64,000 nucleotides of DNA. It comes from Lacunisphaera sp. Its GTDB lineage: Bacteria; Verrucomicrobiota; Verrucomicrobiia; Opitutales; Opitutaceae. How positions within the stretch are numbered: position 1 is the first letter of the stretch; each line of letters opens with the position of its first letter. Shown one piece after another: positions 37,701-45,907 of the stretch. Position numbers and translations under genes: made by a program. The notes under the pieces are model-generated. The model was not told where the DNA came from. It worked only from the letters and a program-made list of their open reading frames with translations, and ran no database searches. Location of the stretch: assembly GCA_029945445.1 (NCBI GenBank), contig JAQSCO010000060.1, positions 1 to 64,000 of the forward strand. The letters are read 5' to 3'.

Positions 37701-37764
37701 GGATGGACAAACTCACCCCGATCAGGAGGTGAAGACAAGGGATGCGTGATCGTTTGCTTTTCAT
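34714..37764 (-). CDS. TonB-dependent outer-membrane receptor
   Basis: This 1016-residue protein has a signal peptide (HLLIGVSLSILSLPALAQ). A TonB-box-like stretch near VLNPFVVTPES follows, then a plug domain (about 60-210: GTQLRSQVRDLANPITILTEEF, AYMVRGFRS, SRGPNSLLFGLGSVGG) and a 22-strand-type barrel ending in aromatic F (YELTASMKF). Such receptors import large or scarce ligands with energy from TonB. Standing at the downstream end of the sulfatase/GH92 cluster, it is the likely importer of the glycan fragments. There is no SusD-like partner, as is usual in Verrucomicrobiota. An 18-bp palindrome lies 185 bp upstream, shared with two other gaps in the cluster. Confidence 0.9.
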   Translation of the reverse strand: MKSKRSRIPCLHLLIGVSLSILSLPALAQTTPAQTAPETIVLNPFVVTPESTSGYYASETLSGTQLRSQVRDLANPITILTEEFMKDIGAVNYEEALEFLPSTQGFKTDSSDQEGNGSRNSTAYMVRGFRSNTLTNNFFTSRIKVDSYNTETVTQSRGPNSLLFGLGSVGGGLDATNKVGRFNANSYGLEVRFDSEGTRRASVDINQVLIPKKLAVRFAGLSTDQRTPRDLQYSRRNSAYLNLTIQPFKGATINVNAETGRIDESLPRPYIAYDSVSAWLNSPLTPLQKANTIDNLLNTSTSATVRNAARNIITGVTQGFSTANYLVYIMNDPQLGVQNWKNKSRGSEIVVNGVAQNQTSLSKISVVPGVNFPLDTMVTGPAEHNDITFDKYSASWQQQVLEKTYLELAGVYEKSNTEDWQPMQRGDYEVFIDPNYYLPTQLASNNPDPTKPLNPYFGVPYLESGALLQTRDSITKQWRATLTHQVDLSRIEPVKGFDLGKFTAVAFYYYRTDDTFNTQNEEATTTSVRADGTIAGSAAGTENLIRRRYYLLPGQPVNFPSLNINELSKINQAANPAVAGGVVPAITAAMVARLNNSYAPETTESKAAIGQWELFSRRLILTGGIRQDTISSHNFLFDVIPVTLLNGGKGQGTFAPAKTTEVTNTNVGVVVKVTKWLDAFANKSTNTVGAAGSAYNINNESLPNQEGNGYDLGLRGFFFDDRVILKLNYYHNAAENRISNPLRDGAIGIEMARVNGYVERYLEGMVLNGFGTKVTGAKRFTEYQTSNGLWTDLESDASEGYELEVTLNPTKQLRLMCNVSYNDATLGSTYKYTRPWYDKYVLPYRNDTAITSLIANPVFNATRTIGEYMAGMERRLNYHEAQVGGSRIRGNNWLVNVVGSYAWDQGPLKGTRVGASARWRDAPTIGFPEVAGNFDTKNPFTGAESLTTDAFVSYSWKTKLLDKTTNWLVSLRVRNLLNQAEYYPNNAVDYGNGIPHILQKMYVQPRTYELTASMKF

Positions 37765-37948
37765 GGTTTGGGGGTATTTCGGTTCTAGGTGGGGGGGTGA
37801 AAAGTCCGGCGGAGAGCGACAAAATCAGGTTGAGGCGGGGGCGTTTCAGGGGTGGAGGGTAGGGTGAGACTTGGCGGGCACGGGGTTTCCTAGGCGGGGA
37901 CTCACGAGCAATCTCAGCGTAGTGTCGCATGTTTCCCAACTTGCAGGT

Positions 37949-37966
37949 ATCCCCTTTTAAGGGGAT
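37949..37966. promoter_or_regulatory. Shared 18-bp palindrome upstream of the TonB receptor
   Basis: ATCCCCTTTTAAGGGGAT is a perfect palindrome 185 bp upstream of the receptor start. Related sites are at 54996-55012, 55029-55046 and 58067-58084, all upstream of minus-strand genes of the glycan cluster. It is the probable binding site of a cluster regulator not encoded in this window. Confidence 0.65.
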
Positions 37967-38060
37967 GGGCGGTCGGCGGAAACGTCTCTATGATTCACGG
38001 GACGATGTTGGCTTGTCCGGCAAAAATCTGGCTCAAGATGGCGGTGCGGATGACCATAAT

Positions 38061-38080
38061 TGGCGCCGGGCGCCATTTTT
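38061..38080 (+). terminator. Intrinsic terminator on the plus strand
   Basis: TGGCGC, CGG, GCGCCA is followed directly by TTTTT, the best intrinsic terminator in the window. No plus-strand gene precedes it, so it may end a short transcript starting near the palindrome at 37949-37966. The remaining gap 37765-38265 holds no supported gene. Confidence 0.5.
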
Positions 38081-38265
38081 ACATTTCCGGATTGGGCTGG
38101 CCGCGTGCGGCGTGGCCGACGGCGTGGAAATAGCCTGGCCCGGTGCAGCCGAGATGACCGTGAATTAGCCAGCGCGTGCGACGCTAGAGCCAATCGACCC
38201 GGGCGACGAACAGCGGACGCGGTAAACGCAGCGAAATGAAGGGGGGGACAGTGCAATTCATGGCT

Positions 38266-39597
38266 TCAATCGATTTTCTGTCTTGAGGCGGCCGGCCGCG
38301 GCGAGGTTGGAACTGGTGAGGGGATCGGGAGCAAGTCGGGGAGGTCATCGTTGGCCGGAATTTCCCCCCGGATGACTTTGCCGGCCGCGCCGGTGAGGCG
38401 GAGATAGTAGTCGCTCGGCAGGCCCTCGTAGGTGACGAATTGGGCGCCTTCGCCGACGGGCGGTTCGTTGGTGACCTTGAAAATAGCGGTGCCTTCGTCG
38501 ACCTCGTCAAACATGGCGACGTAGAGCATTTCGGCGCCGATGCGCTTGGCGGCCACTACCTGCGACCAGAAGAACCGGCCTTGCAGACGGGGAATCGCGT
38601 TGAGCGGGGCACCCTTCATGTTGAACCAGCTGAAGCCAGGGAAGGCGACGGGCAGGTAGTCGATACCCTGCGCTTTGCACCACGTCAGGTCGGGCTGCCA
38701 GGTTTCCTGCGCATGCTGGGTGGCCGCTTCAGGGGTGCGGTAGCGGCCGGGCGTCCAGGGGGAGATCACATCGGCGAGCTTCAGCACCTCGTGCAGCAGC
38801 GGATCGGTGATGGTGTCGCGGCCTTGTTCGCGCCAGTAGCTGGGGATGCCGAGCATGATCGAGACGCCGCCGCTGGCCGGATCGTTCTTCAGGAAGGTGA
38901 GAATCTTGAGCCAGTCCGCGAGGGTGGGCCGAGGCTTGGCGTCATTGTTGCCGCAGCCCCAGAGCGCCACCAGTGGCTTGCCGCGGTGGTGCAAGTAGGC
39001 GGGGTCGCTGGTCAGGCGCGTATCCTGCAGGAGTTTTTTCCAGTCGGCGATCAATACCTCGGGCTGGCCGGGCGCAAAGCCGCTGAGGTCATACATGAGC
39101 GCGTAGGTGCGGCCGGAGCGCTTGGCGCCGGCGCGGACGTTTTCGAGGACGGCATTGTTGACGGCGAGGGAAGTGCCGCGGGTCAGCGAGCCGGCAAAGC
39201 GCTGCAGGAAAACGCCGTCGATGCCATGCTCCTGCATCCACTGGAAGTGGCGCAACACGGTGGGTCGGCGATAGGAGCTGAAGACCTCGGCTGGGGTGCC
39301 GTCGGCGTGGACAAAATCAGTGGGGAATCGCTCGTCCGGGCCGAGTTCGGACATATCGGGCCACAGGTCGACGCGGATGGAACCGGGGCCGGGCCGCTTG
39401 CCGCTGGGGCTCCAGTGGTTGTAGCCGCGGCCCGCGCCATCGCCCTCGGCGTTGAACCAGCCTTGGTAGCCGACCATCACTTTGCCGGTGAGGGTGGTGG
39501 GGTTGACGCGCACCACGCCGGGTCCGGCGCAACCCGTGACCAGCACGGCGAGGAGCGTGCCAAAGCACAAGGTTCTGAGGGTTGTCGTGATTTTCAT
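38266..39597 (-). CDS. GH71/99-like lipoprotein, paralog A
   Basis: About 443 residues with a lipoprotein signal (LLAVLVTGC). The catalytic TIM-barrel region has VMVGYQGWF, FQWMQEHGIDGVFLQRF, YALMYDLSG, GKPLVALWG, PGFSWFNM and YVAMFDEVDEGTAIF, the pattern of the glycoside hydrolase family 71/99-like group. GH99 enzymes are endo-acting alpha-mannosidases/mannanases and GH71 enzymes are alpha-1,3-glucanases. The Asp/Glu of FDEVDEG are candidates for catalysis. The start follows the sulfatase stop by 34 bases, so they are probably co-transcribed. A Pro/Ser-rich tail follows the catalytic domain. Two paralogs lie at 41993 and 55142. Confidence 0.75.
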   Translation of the reverse strand: MKITTTLRTLCFGTLLAVLVTGCAGPGVVRVNPTTLTGKVMVGYQGWFNAEGDGAGRGYNHWSPSGKRPGPGSIRVDLWPDMSELGPDERFPTDFVHADGTPAEVFSSYRRPTVLRHFQWMQEHGIDGVFLQRFAGSLTRGTSLAVNNAVLENVRAGAKRSGRTYALMYDLSGFAPGQPEVLIADWKKLLQDTRLTSDPAYLHHRGKPLVALWGCGNNDAKPRPTLADWLKILTFLKNDPASGGVSIMLGIPSYWREQGRDTITDPLLHEVLKLADVISPWTPGRYRTPEAATQHAQETWQPDLTWCKAQGIDYLPVAFPGFSWFNMKGAPLNAIPRLQGRFFWSQVVAAKRIGAEMLYVAMFDEVDEGTAIFKVTNEPPVGEGAQFVTYEGLPSDYYLRLTGAAGKVIRGEIPANDDLPDLLPIPSPVPTSPRPAASRQKID

Positions 39598-39631
39598 GGA
39601 AGTAGTCTGGGTCCGAGGTTGGGGGCGGGAT

Positions 39632-41050
39632 TCAGGCGGCCGGCACCGGCGCTGCGTCCAAGACGATTTCGTCGTAGAGTTTGCGCAGGCGCGCCACGAT
39701 TTCGGGATGGACGGCGGCCACGTCGTGTTGTTCGCCGGGGTCGGCCTGCAGGTCAAAAAGCTGCAGGGGGGCGGGCGCAGCTCCCGTGGTGAGGCCGGGA
39801 TAATCGCCCGGCTGATACTGCTCGAAAGGGGCGAGGATCGTCACGCCGTCGGGGGCGCGCGGGTCGATCCAGCGCTCGCCGGGTTCCCGCAGCTTGATCC
39901 GCGGATCCGGCGCGGGGAGAATGTGCAGCTTCCAGCGGGCATCGCGGACCGTGGCCAGGCGCGGCCCGAGCTGGCCGATAATCACCTCGTGCGGGCTGGG
40001 GGCGGCCGAGGTGAACTGGGGCATGAGGTCGCGGCCGTCGATCACGCGGTCCGCGGGCGGCGCGATGGCCGCGGCTTTCAAGGTCGTGGCGAAGAGGTCC
40101 ATCATCACGGCGGGTGAGTGGTTGACGTGGCCGGCGGGAATTTTTCCCGGCCAGCGCGCGATGCAGGGTACGCGGTAGCCGCCCTCATAGGAACTGGCCT
40201 TCATCCCGCGCAGACCGCCCGTGCTGCCGCCGTAGTAGGGACCGTTGTCGCTGGTGAAAATCACGAGGGTTTTCTCCTCAAGACCAAGCTCGCGGAGGGT
40301 CTGCAGGATCTGGCCCACGCTCCCGTCGAGCTCGGCCATCACGTCGCCATAGAGGCCAGCGCCGGATTTCTTGTAGAAAGCCTCGGACGCGGCCAGGGGC
40401 TTGTGCGGCATCGCGTGGGCGAGGTAGAGGAAAAAGCCCCGCGCTTGGTTGCGCCTGATGAAATCGATCGCGCGGGCGGTGTAGCGCTGGGTGACGTTGG
40501 CCTGCACGAGGGGATATTCGACGGGCTGGTCGCCCTCGAGCAGTTGCACGGGGCGCATGTCGTTCGAATAGGGAATGCCAAAATATTCGTCAAAACCGCG
40601 ATGCGTCGGCAGCCACTCCGGCCGGGCGTGGCCGAGGTGCCACTTGCCGACCATGCCGGTGGCGTAGCCCGCGCGTTGGAAAAGCTGGGCTAGCGTGATT
40701 TCGCGCTCCGGCAGGTGGAGGGTGTTTTCCTCGCGGCGCTGACCATCCGGCGCCGGGTTGCCCGTCAGGCCGTGGCGAAAGGGATAGCGGCCGGTGAGCA
40801 GCGAAGCCCGCGTCGGCGCGCAATACGCCGCCGGACAGTTGAACTGCGTGAGGCGCGCCCCCGCCGCGGCGAGGCGATCGATGTTCGGCGTCTTGAAATT
40901 CGGGTGGCCGTAACAGCTGAGGTCACCGTAGCCGAGGTCGTCGGCGAGGATGATGACCACGTTGGTCCGGTCAGGCGGAGCGGAGTCGCCGGCGTGGAGT
41001 AGGCCCGAGGCGGCCAGGAACAGGAGGGAAAGGAATGCGGGGCGCTTCAT
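39632..41050 (-). CDS. Sulfatase S1 (arylsulfatase A-like)
   Basis: The 472-residue exported enzyme hydrolyses sulfate esters. A signal peptide (LSLLFLAASGLLHA) precedes the metal-binding NVVIILADDLGYGDLSCYG. The formylglycine motif CAPTR has its Cys at about residue 77, followed by ASLLTGRYPFRHG. GKWHLGH and FTSDNGPYYGG carry the other metal and substrate residues. The Cys needs conversion to formylglycine; no activating enzyme is in the window. The start overlaps the metallophosphoesterase stop by four bases, and a GH71/99-like gene follows, so sulfate removal and chain cleavage are coupled in expression. Confidence 0.9.
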   Translation of the reverse strand: MKRPAFLSLLFLAASGLLHAGDSAPPDRTNVVIILADDLGYGDLSCYGHPNFKTPNIDRLAAAGARLTQFNCPAAYCAPTRASLLTGRYPFRHGLTGNPAPDGQRREENTLHLPEREITLAQLFQRAGYATGMVGKWHLGHARPEWLPTHRGFDEYFGIPYSNDMRPVQLLEGDQPVEYPLVQANVTQRYTARAIDFIRRNQARGFFLYLAHAMPHKPLAASEAFYKKSGAGLYGDVMAELDGSVGQILQTLRELGLEEKTLVIFTSDNGPYYGGSTGGLRGMKASSYEGGYRVPCIARWPGKIPAGHVNHSPAVMMDLFATTLKAAAIAPPADRVIDGRDLMPQFTSAAPSPHEVIIGQLGPRLATVRDARWKLHILPAPDPRIKLREPGERWIDPRAPDGVTILAPFEQYQPGDYPGLTTGAAPAPLQLFDLQADPGEQHDVAAVHPEIVARLRKLYDEIVLDAAPVPAA

Positions 41051-41949
41051 GGTGATTTGGGATTTTTGGTCGCGGCTTCCTTCGCGGCGGGCGGGTTTAC
41101 GTCGATGCGCACGGGGAGTTCGCCGAGTTCATAGTAACGGTGCTCGATCGTATCGTCGCGGACGATCGCAACGCGGAAGCCGGATTTCGCGCCGCCGAGC
41201 GGCTGGCCGACGGGACCGGTGGTGATCGCCTGGAGGGAGCCGTCGGTCGCCTCCGCGTTGCGGTGATAGTGACCGCAGAAAAGATAGCGCACGCCGAACT
41301 CGCGGAAGAGGGCGAGGAGCGCGGCGCGGCGCACCAGCGGGATGTTGAAATACTGGTCGGGCTCACTGGCGCTTTGCAGGAACCACGGGTGGTGCTGAAA
41401 GACGACAATGTGCCGGGCGCCGCCGTCCTGAGCGCGCTGCAGCTCGGCGCGCAGCCAGCGATCCTGCTCGGCGAGCAACTCCGGCGCCTGCGCCGGCGAG
41501 TGAATGAGCGTGGAGTTGAGCACGATGCCCGTGAGTCCGGCGTGTTGAAAGGTGTAGCGGTCCGGCCCGAAGGTTTCCACATAGGCGGCGATCGTCGCCG
41601 GCGTCGGGACGTTTCCGATATCGTGGTTGCCGGCGAGATTGTAGACGGGTATCGCGGGATCGATCTTCGCCAGGAGGCGACGGTAGCCGGCGATTTGCGC
41701 GGGGTCGCCGGGCAGGTTGACGAGATCGCCGGTCACGATGACGAAGGCGGGGTGCAGGCGGTTGACCGCGGTGACGACGAACTCGAGATTGGCGGCCTCC
41801 TGCGCGAAGTCGGCATTGGCCGTGAACATGCCCAGCTGCGGGTCGCTGAGCTGGATAAAAAAGAACGGCTCGGCGGCGGACGCCGCGGTCGGCAGGACGG
41901 GAGCGAGCGAAACCAGCAAGAGGGCGGCGAGCCTGACGAGGGGATTCAT
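41047..41949 (-). CDS. Exported calcineurin-like metallophosphoesterase
   Basis: This 300-residue protein has a signal peptide (LAALLLVSLAPVLPTAASA) and the two-metal phosphoesterase motifs: SDPQLG (replacing the usual DxH), VTGDLVN, LAGNHD, VVFQHHP and CGHYHRN. It would hydrolyse a phosphate mono- or diester in the periplasm. Within a glycan cluster a phosphorylated sugar is a reasonable substrate, but this is inference. Its ATGA overlap with sulfatase S1 and 43-base distance from the upstream GH71/99-like gene place it inside one operon. Gln in place of the His of the first motif is common in exported members. Confidence 0.85.
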   Translation of the reverse strand: MNPLVRLAALLLVSLAPVLPTAASAAEPFFFIQLSDPQLGMFTANADFAQEAANLEFVVTAVNRLHPAFVIVTGDLVNLPGDPAQIAGYRRLLAKIDPAIPVYNLAGNHDIGNVPTPATIAAYVETFGPDRYTFQHAGLTGIVLNSTLIHSPAQAPELLAEQDRWLRAELQRAQDGGARHIVVFQHHPWFLQSASEPDQYFNIPLVRRAALLALFREFGVRYLFCGHYHRNAEATDGSLQAITTGPVGQPLGGAKSGFRVAIVRDDTIEHRYYELGELPVRIDVNPPAAKEAATKNPKSP

Positions 41950-41992
41950 GATGGCTGGGAACAGCGCGCTGCTTGGGAGGGACTCCGGTCTT

Positions 41993-43303
41993 TTATTTTG
42001 AGCCGAGTTCGAGCTGGACGAACTCGGTGGTGACCGGGATTTCTCCGCGCAGCATTTTGCCGGCGAGACCGGTCAGCCGCAGGTAACGATCGGCGGGGAC
42101 CTCCTGGTAGGAAAGCAAGGCCGCGGCGGCCGGGGTCACCGGCAGCTGGTTCGTGCATTTGAAGATCGCGGTGCCCTCGTCGATCTCGTCGAACATGGCG
42201 ACGTAAAGCATCCGGCTCCCGGCCCCGGCGGCCGTGCGGATCAGGTCCCAGTAGAAGCGTCCGCCTTGCCGCGGAATCTGGTCGAGCGGGCGCGCGCCGC
42301 CGGGTTTCCCGCGGCTGAGGTTATACCAGCTGAAGCCCGGATAGACGCAGGGGGCATAGTCCAGGCGGCGCGCCTGGCACCACGCCAGGTCGGCGGCCAC
42401 GTGCGCCCCGAAGCGCTCCCGCTCGTTGTGCAGGTTCGGGGTGAACCGCTGCACCGTCCACGGCATGATCACGTCCGCCTGCTGGATGATCTCGTGCAGG
42501 TAGGGATCGGCGAGGGTGTCGACCTGCAGCTCACGGAAATAATTGGGCACCCCGAGCATGATACTGCAGCCACCATAGACCGGGTCATTTTTCAGAAAAT
42601 CGATCAATTTCTCGAGGCCGATCGCGCGAATGTTATAGGACCGGTCCGGGAAACCCAGTCCCCAGATGGCGACCAGTGGTTTGCCGCGATGATAGAGGTA
42701 AGTCTGATCCGCTCCCTGCTGGGTGATGCGGAGCTCATCCACGAGTTCCTTCCAGTCTTGAATGATGCTGGAGCAATCTTCGCCCTCCGCTTTCAGACCC
42801 GAGAGATCATACATCACGGCCAAGGCGCGGCCATGCGCTTGGGAGGCCTTGAGCGCGTGGCCCAGAATCACGCGGCCCTTTTGCCGGCTTTCCGGGGTGC
42901 GGGTGACGCGGAAGAACCGCTGCATGAAAACCCCGTCGATGCCGTATTCTCGCATCCAACGGAAATGCACGTCGACCGTGCTGGCGTCCCACGAGCTGAA
43001 GACGCGGGCCGCGGAGCCGTCAGGCATTTTCAGGGCAGCCGGGTAGGTGGCCGGATATTCAGCGACGTCAGGCCAGAGATCGACCTTGAGGTTCTCGGCC
43101 TCGAAGCTGCCTTTGCTCGTATAATGCACCCAGCCCTCCCCGGAGCCATCGCCGGCGGCGCGAAACCAGCCTTGGTAGCCGCACATGACCCGGCCTTCGT
43201 AGGACATGAAGCGCGAGGCCGGCGAATGTTTCGTCCCGGCGGAAGCAGACGGCAAGATCAGCCCCGTCAGGGCAACCAGCAGGGAGATGAATCGATAGGG
43301 CAT
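41993..43303 (-). CDS. GH71/99-like protein, paralog B
   Basis: About 436 residues with a signal peptide (FISLLVALTGLILPSASAG) and no lipobox. The same conserved blocks as paralog A are present: VMCGYQGWF, FRWMREYGIDGVFMQRF, LAVMYDLSG, GKPLVAIWG, PGFSWYNL and YVAMFDEIDEGTAIF. ATG 43303 is preferred over 43336 because it puts the signal peptide at the start. It probably acts on alpha-linked mannose or glucose chains. The difference in anchoring (soluble here, lipid-anchored in A and C) suggests a separate location in the periplasm or outside. Downstream genes follow closely. Confidence 0.75.
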   Translation of the reverse strand: MPYRFISLLVALTGLILPSASAGTKHSPASRFMSYEGRVMCGYQGWFRAAGDGSGEGWVHYTSKGSFEAENLKVDLWPDVAEYPATYPAALKMPDGSAARVFSSWDASTVDVHFRWMREYGIDGVFMQRFFRVTRTPESRQKGRVILGHALKASQAHGRALAVMYDLSGLKAEGEDCSSIIQDWKELVDELRITQQGADQTYLYHRGKPLVAIWGLGFPDRSYNIRAIGLEKLIDFLKNDPVYGGCSIMLGVPNYFRELQVDTLADPYLHEIIQQADVIMPWTVQRFTPNLHNERERFGAHVAADLAWCQARRLDYAPCVYPGFSWYNLSRGKPGGARPLDQIPRQGGRFYWDLIRTAAGAGSRMLYVAMFDEIDEGTAIFKCTNQLPVTPAAAALLSYQEVPADRYLRLTGLAGKMLRGEIPVTTEFVQLELGSK

Positions 43304-43393
43304 GGAGGGAGGAGTTGCTTTTTTGCGCGCACCCACGAAGCGGGCGAACGGGTGAGGAGAATAAAAGTGGGGTTTGTCGCAGGGACCGTTTGA

Positions 43394-43492
43394 TTAGAGG
43401 CGCTCCGCGAGGGTGCCGGCCGCCCAGGCCGCCATGGTGTGCTCTGCCCCCGGTTTGACGACCGTGTTGAAGCCACTAAGGAAGCCCGCGGG
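43394..43492 (-). pseudogene. 3' remnant of a PfkB-type sugar kinase gene
   Basis: The minus strand reads GFLSGFNTVVKPGAEHTM and then AAWAAGTLAERL to a TAA. The last 11 residues equal the end of the intact PfkB kinase at 47511, and 32 bases (43398-43429) are identical to 47515-47546. GFLSGF resembles the segment after the GAGD motif of PfkB kinases. The catalytic part is missing. It lies between GH92 gene A and GH71/99-like gene B, where a kinase gene was probably lost. Confidence 0.5.
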
Positions 43493-43532
43493 AGACGAGG
43501 GGAGCGGCCGGAAGATAACACGCGAATTCATT

Positions 43533-45824
43533 TCAAGGCGCGTTCCAGAAGACCGTTTTTCCGGCCCCCATCTCGAACACCAGTTCGTGACCGGCCATGA
43601 GGTCGGCATACGTGATGAAGGGCGTCTTCAGCGGCTCGCCATCCAAGGTGACACGCTGCACGTAAGGATGATTCGCCGCTCCGTTCTGCATCCGCACGAC
43701 GAAGGGCTGCCGGCCCGGCAATGCAATGCGGGCCTCGTCAAACAAGGGACGGCCGAGTGAGAAATTGGGGTCGCCGGGAGCCACCTGATAAATGCCCAGG
43801 GCACTCAGCACAAACCACGCGGACATCTGGCCGGCATCTTCGTTGCCGATCAGGCCGGCGGGCGTGGCCAGATAGAACTCGGTCATGATCTGGTGGACGA
43901 TTTCCGCGGTGCGCCAGGGTTGCTCGGCCCAGTTGAAGAGATAGGCGATATGATGGCTCGGCTCGTTGCCGTGGGCGTATTGGCCGATCAAGCCGGTGAT
44001 GTCGCCGGAGATTTCCTTGCCGGTGAGGGCGGAACTGGTCGTGAACAATTCATTCAATTTCGCGGCAAACGGCTCCCGGCCGCCAAACAACGCCATCAGT
44101 CCGGGCACATCGTGCGGCACAAACCACGTCCACTGCCAGGCGTTGCCCTCGACGTATTCGCCGCTCTGGTGGTTTGAGTCGGTGGGTGTGAACGGTTCCA
44201 GCCATTGGCCATCCATTTTTTTGGCGCGCATGAAGCCGGTCTGGGGATCGAAATACTGGCGGTAGTAGCCGGCGCGCTTGAAATACTCCGTCGCAATTTC
44301 CTCGCGGCCCAGGCGCTTGGCCAGGGTGGCGATGGTCCAGTCGTCGTAAGCGAACTCCAGCGCCTTGGAGACAGACTTGCCTTCGAGATCGGCCGGAACA
44401 AACCCCTTGGTGGCGTTGTAAAGCTTGGCCTTCGGCATCAGCTTCGCGCGGACATCGTCCGAGTTGTAGGGAATGGGTTTGTTATCGTCGTATTGCGACG
44501 CAAACAGGACAGCTGCCATGGCCTGATTGAGGTCATAGTCACGCAGTCCCTTCACGTAAGCATCCACGATCACCGGCACGGCGTGATAACCAATCATGCA
44601 GCCCGTGTAGTTGGCGGCCAATTCCCACATGGGCAGGATGCCGCCTTCATCGTGCTTGCGGAGCAGCGAGCGAATCCACGCCTGATCCAGCTCTGGATTG
44701 AGGATGGTGTAGAGCGGATGTTGCGCGCGAAAGGTGTCCCACAACGAGAATACGGTGTAGTTCGTGTAGCTGGTGTCCTGATGAATCTTCTGGTCCATGC
44801 CGCGATAACGCCCGTCCACATCGCTCGCCAGGTTGGGGCAGATGGCGGTGTGATACAGCGCGGTGGCAAATATTTTCTGCTGGTCGGGCGTTCCGCCTTT
44901 AACCTGAATCCGGTTCAACGGTTCCGCCCAGGCCGCGGCCGCTTGCTTCACCACGCCGTCGAAATCCCATGCGGGCACTTCCGCCGTCAGATTCCTCTTC
45001 GCGCCAGCGCCATCCACCGGGCTGAGGCCGACTTTGACCAGCACCGTCTCGGCGTCCGCCGTGGCGAAGTTGAGCCGCACCTTGACGTTCTTGCCGGTGA
45101 CGGATGACTTCCCTTGCTGCAAAACGTCGTTCACAAAAAGTTCGGCGGTGAACGGCTGGGAAAGCTCGGCGTGAAAATAGATCCAGCGGTTTTGCGCCCA
45201 GCCGCGCACATGCCGCCAGCCGGCGATCTCGCGATCATTGAGAACTTCGATCCCCGCCGCCAGAATCTCACGATTCTGGATGCTGTGCTTCAGGTCCACG
45301 ATCACGCCCGCCTTCGTTGCCTTCGGGAAAGAATAGCGGTGCACGCCCGCGCGCGGGGTCGCCGTTAACTCCGCCTTGATCTGAAAGCGGTCCAGCAGCA
45401 CGCGATAGTAGCCCGGGGTTGCGAACTGGTTTTTTTTGTCGAAGGCGGACCGATACCCGTAATCCGGTTTCTGGGGAGTGCCCGAGCTGATGCTGATGTC
45501 GCCCGTGAATGGCATCATGAGCACGTCGCCGTAATCGCCGATGCCCGTGCCACTGAGATGCGTGTGGCTGAAGCCCCAGATCTCCGTGTCGGCATCGTAG
45601 TAGCCGCCGCACGCATCCCAGCCGCTGGTGCGAGTATCCGGGCTGAGTTGCACCATGCCAAACGGCGTGGTCGCCCCGGGGAACGTGTGGCCATGATACC
45701 CGGTGCCAATAAAGGGGTCAACCTGCTGGAGAATGCGGTCAGCCGCGCTGGTCGACTGGAGTGTCACGGTGCTCATGGCCAGCAGCAGGCCGAGTGTGCG
45801 GGTCCATCTGCGATTCATGTTCAT
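43533..45824 (-). CDS. GH92 alpha-mannosidase A
   Basis: About 763 residues with a signal peptide (TLGLLLAMSTVTLQSTSAA). The N-terminal GH92 hallmark is VDPFIGTGYHGHTFPGATTP followed by FGMVQLSPD. In the catalytic (alpha/alpha)6 domain GNEPSHHIAYLFNW holds the catalytic acid Glu, and GNEDAGQMSAWFVLSALG the base-type acidic residues and the calcium site. GH92 enzymes are calcium-dependent exo-alpha-mannosidases that invert configuration and trim alpha-mannan and N-glycans. The frame extends to a GTG at 45911 overlapping the sulfatase S2 stop (GTGA), but the signal peptide supports ATG 45824 or 45818. Confidence 0.9.
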   Translation of the reverse strand: MNMNRRWTRTLGLLLAMSTVTLQSTSAADRILQQVDPFIGTGYHGHTFPGATTPFGMVQLSPDTRTSGWDACGGYYDADTEIWGFSHTHLSGTGIGDYGDVLMMPFTGDISISSGTPQKPDYGYRSAFDKKNQFATPGYYRVLLDRFQIKAELTATPRAGVHRYSFPKATKAGVIVDLKHSIQNREILAAGIEVLNDREIAGWRHVRGWAQNRWIYFHAELSQPFTAELFVNDVLQQGKSSVTGKNVKVRLNFATADAETVLVKVGLSPVDGAGAKRNLTAEVPAWDFDGVVKQAAAAWAEPLNRIQVKGGTPDQQKIFATALYHTAICPNLASDVDGRYRGMDQKIHQDTSYTNYTVFSLWDTFRAQHPLYTILNPELDQAWIRSLLRKHDEGGILPMWELAANYTGCMIGYHAVPVIVDAYVKGLRDYDLNQAMAAVLFASQYDDNKPIPYNSDDVRAKLMPKAKLYNATKGFVPADLEGKSVSKALEFAYDDWTIATLAKRLGREEIATEYFKRAGYYRQYFDPQTGFMRAKKMDGQWLEPFTPTDSNHQSGEYVEGNAWQWTWFVPHDVPGLMALFGGREPFAAKLNELFTTSSALTGKEISGDITGLIGQYAHGNEPSHHIAYLFNWAEQPWRTAEIVHQIMTEFYLATPAGLIGNEDAGQMSAWFVLSALGIYQVAPGDPNFSLGRPLFDEARIALPGRQPFVVRMQNGAANHPYVQRVTLDGEPLKTPFITYADLMAGHELVFEMGAGKTVFWNAP

Positions 45825-45907
45825 ATTGGTTCGGGGAGTTTTCCCCGCGGTGGTCGATGGTCGTTGCATTAATCCGGGCAAATGCCCGGGGCTGGGCCCG
45901 GGGATCT

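Noticed and set aside
37929..38168. 79-codon plus-strand frame upstream of the TonB receptor
   Set aside because: No start signal or domain, and it spans the palindrome and a terminator hairpin, so it is more likely regulatory sequence.
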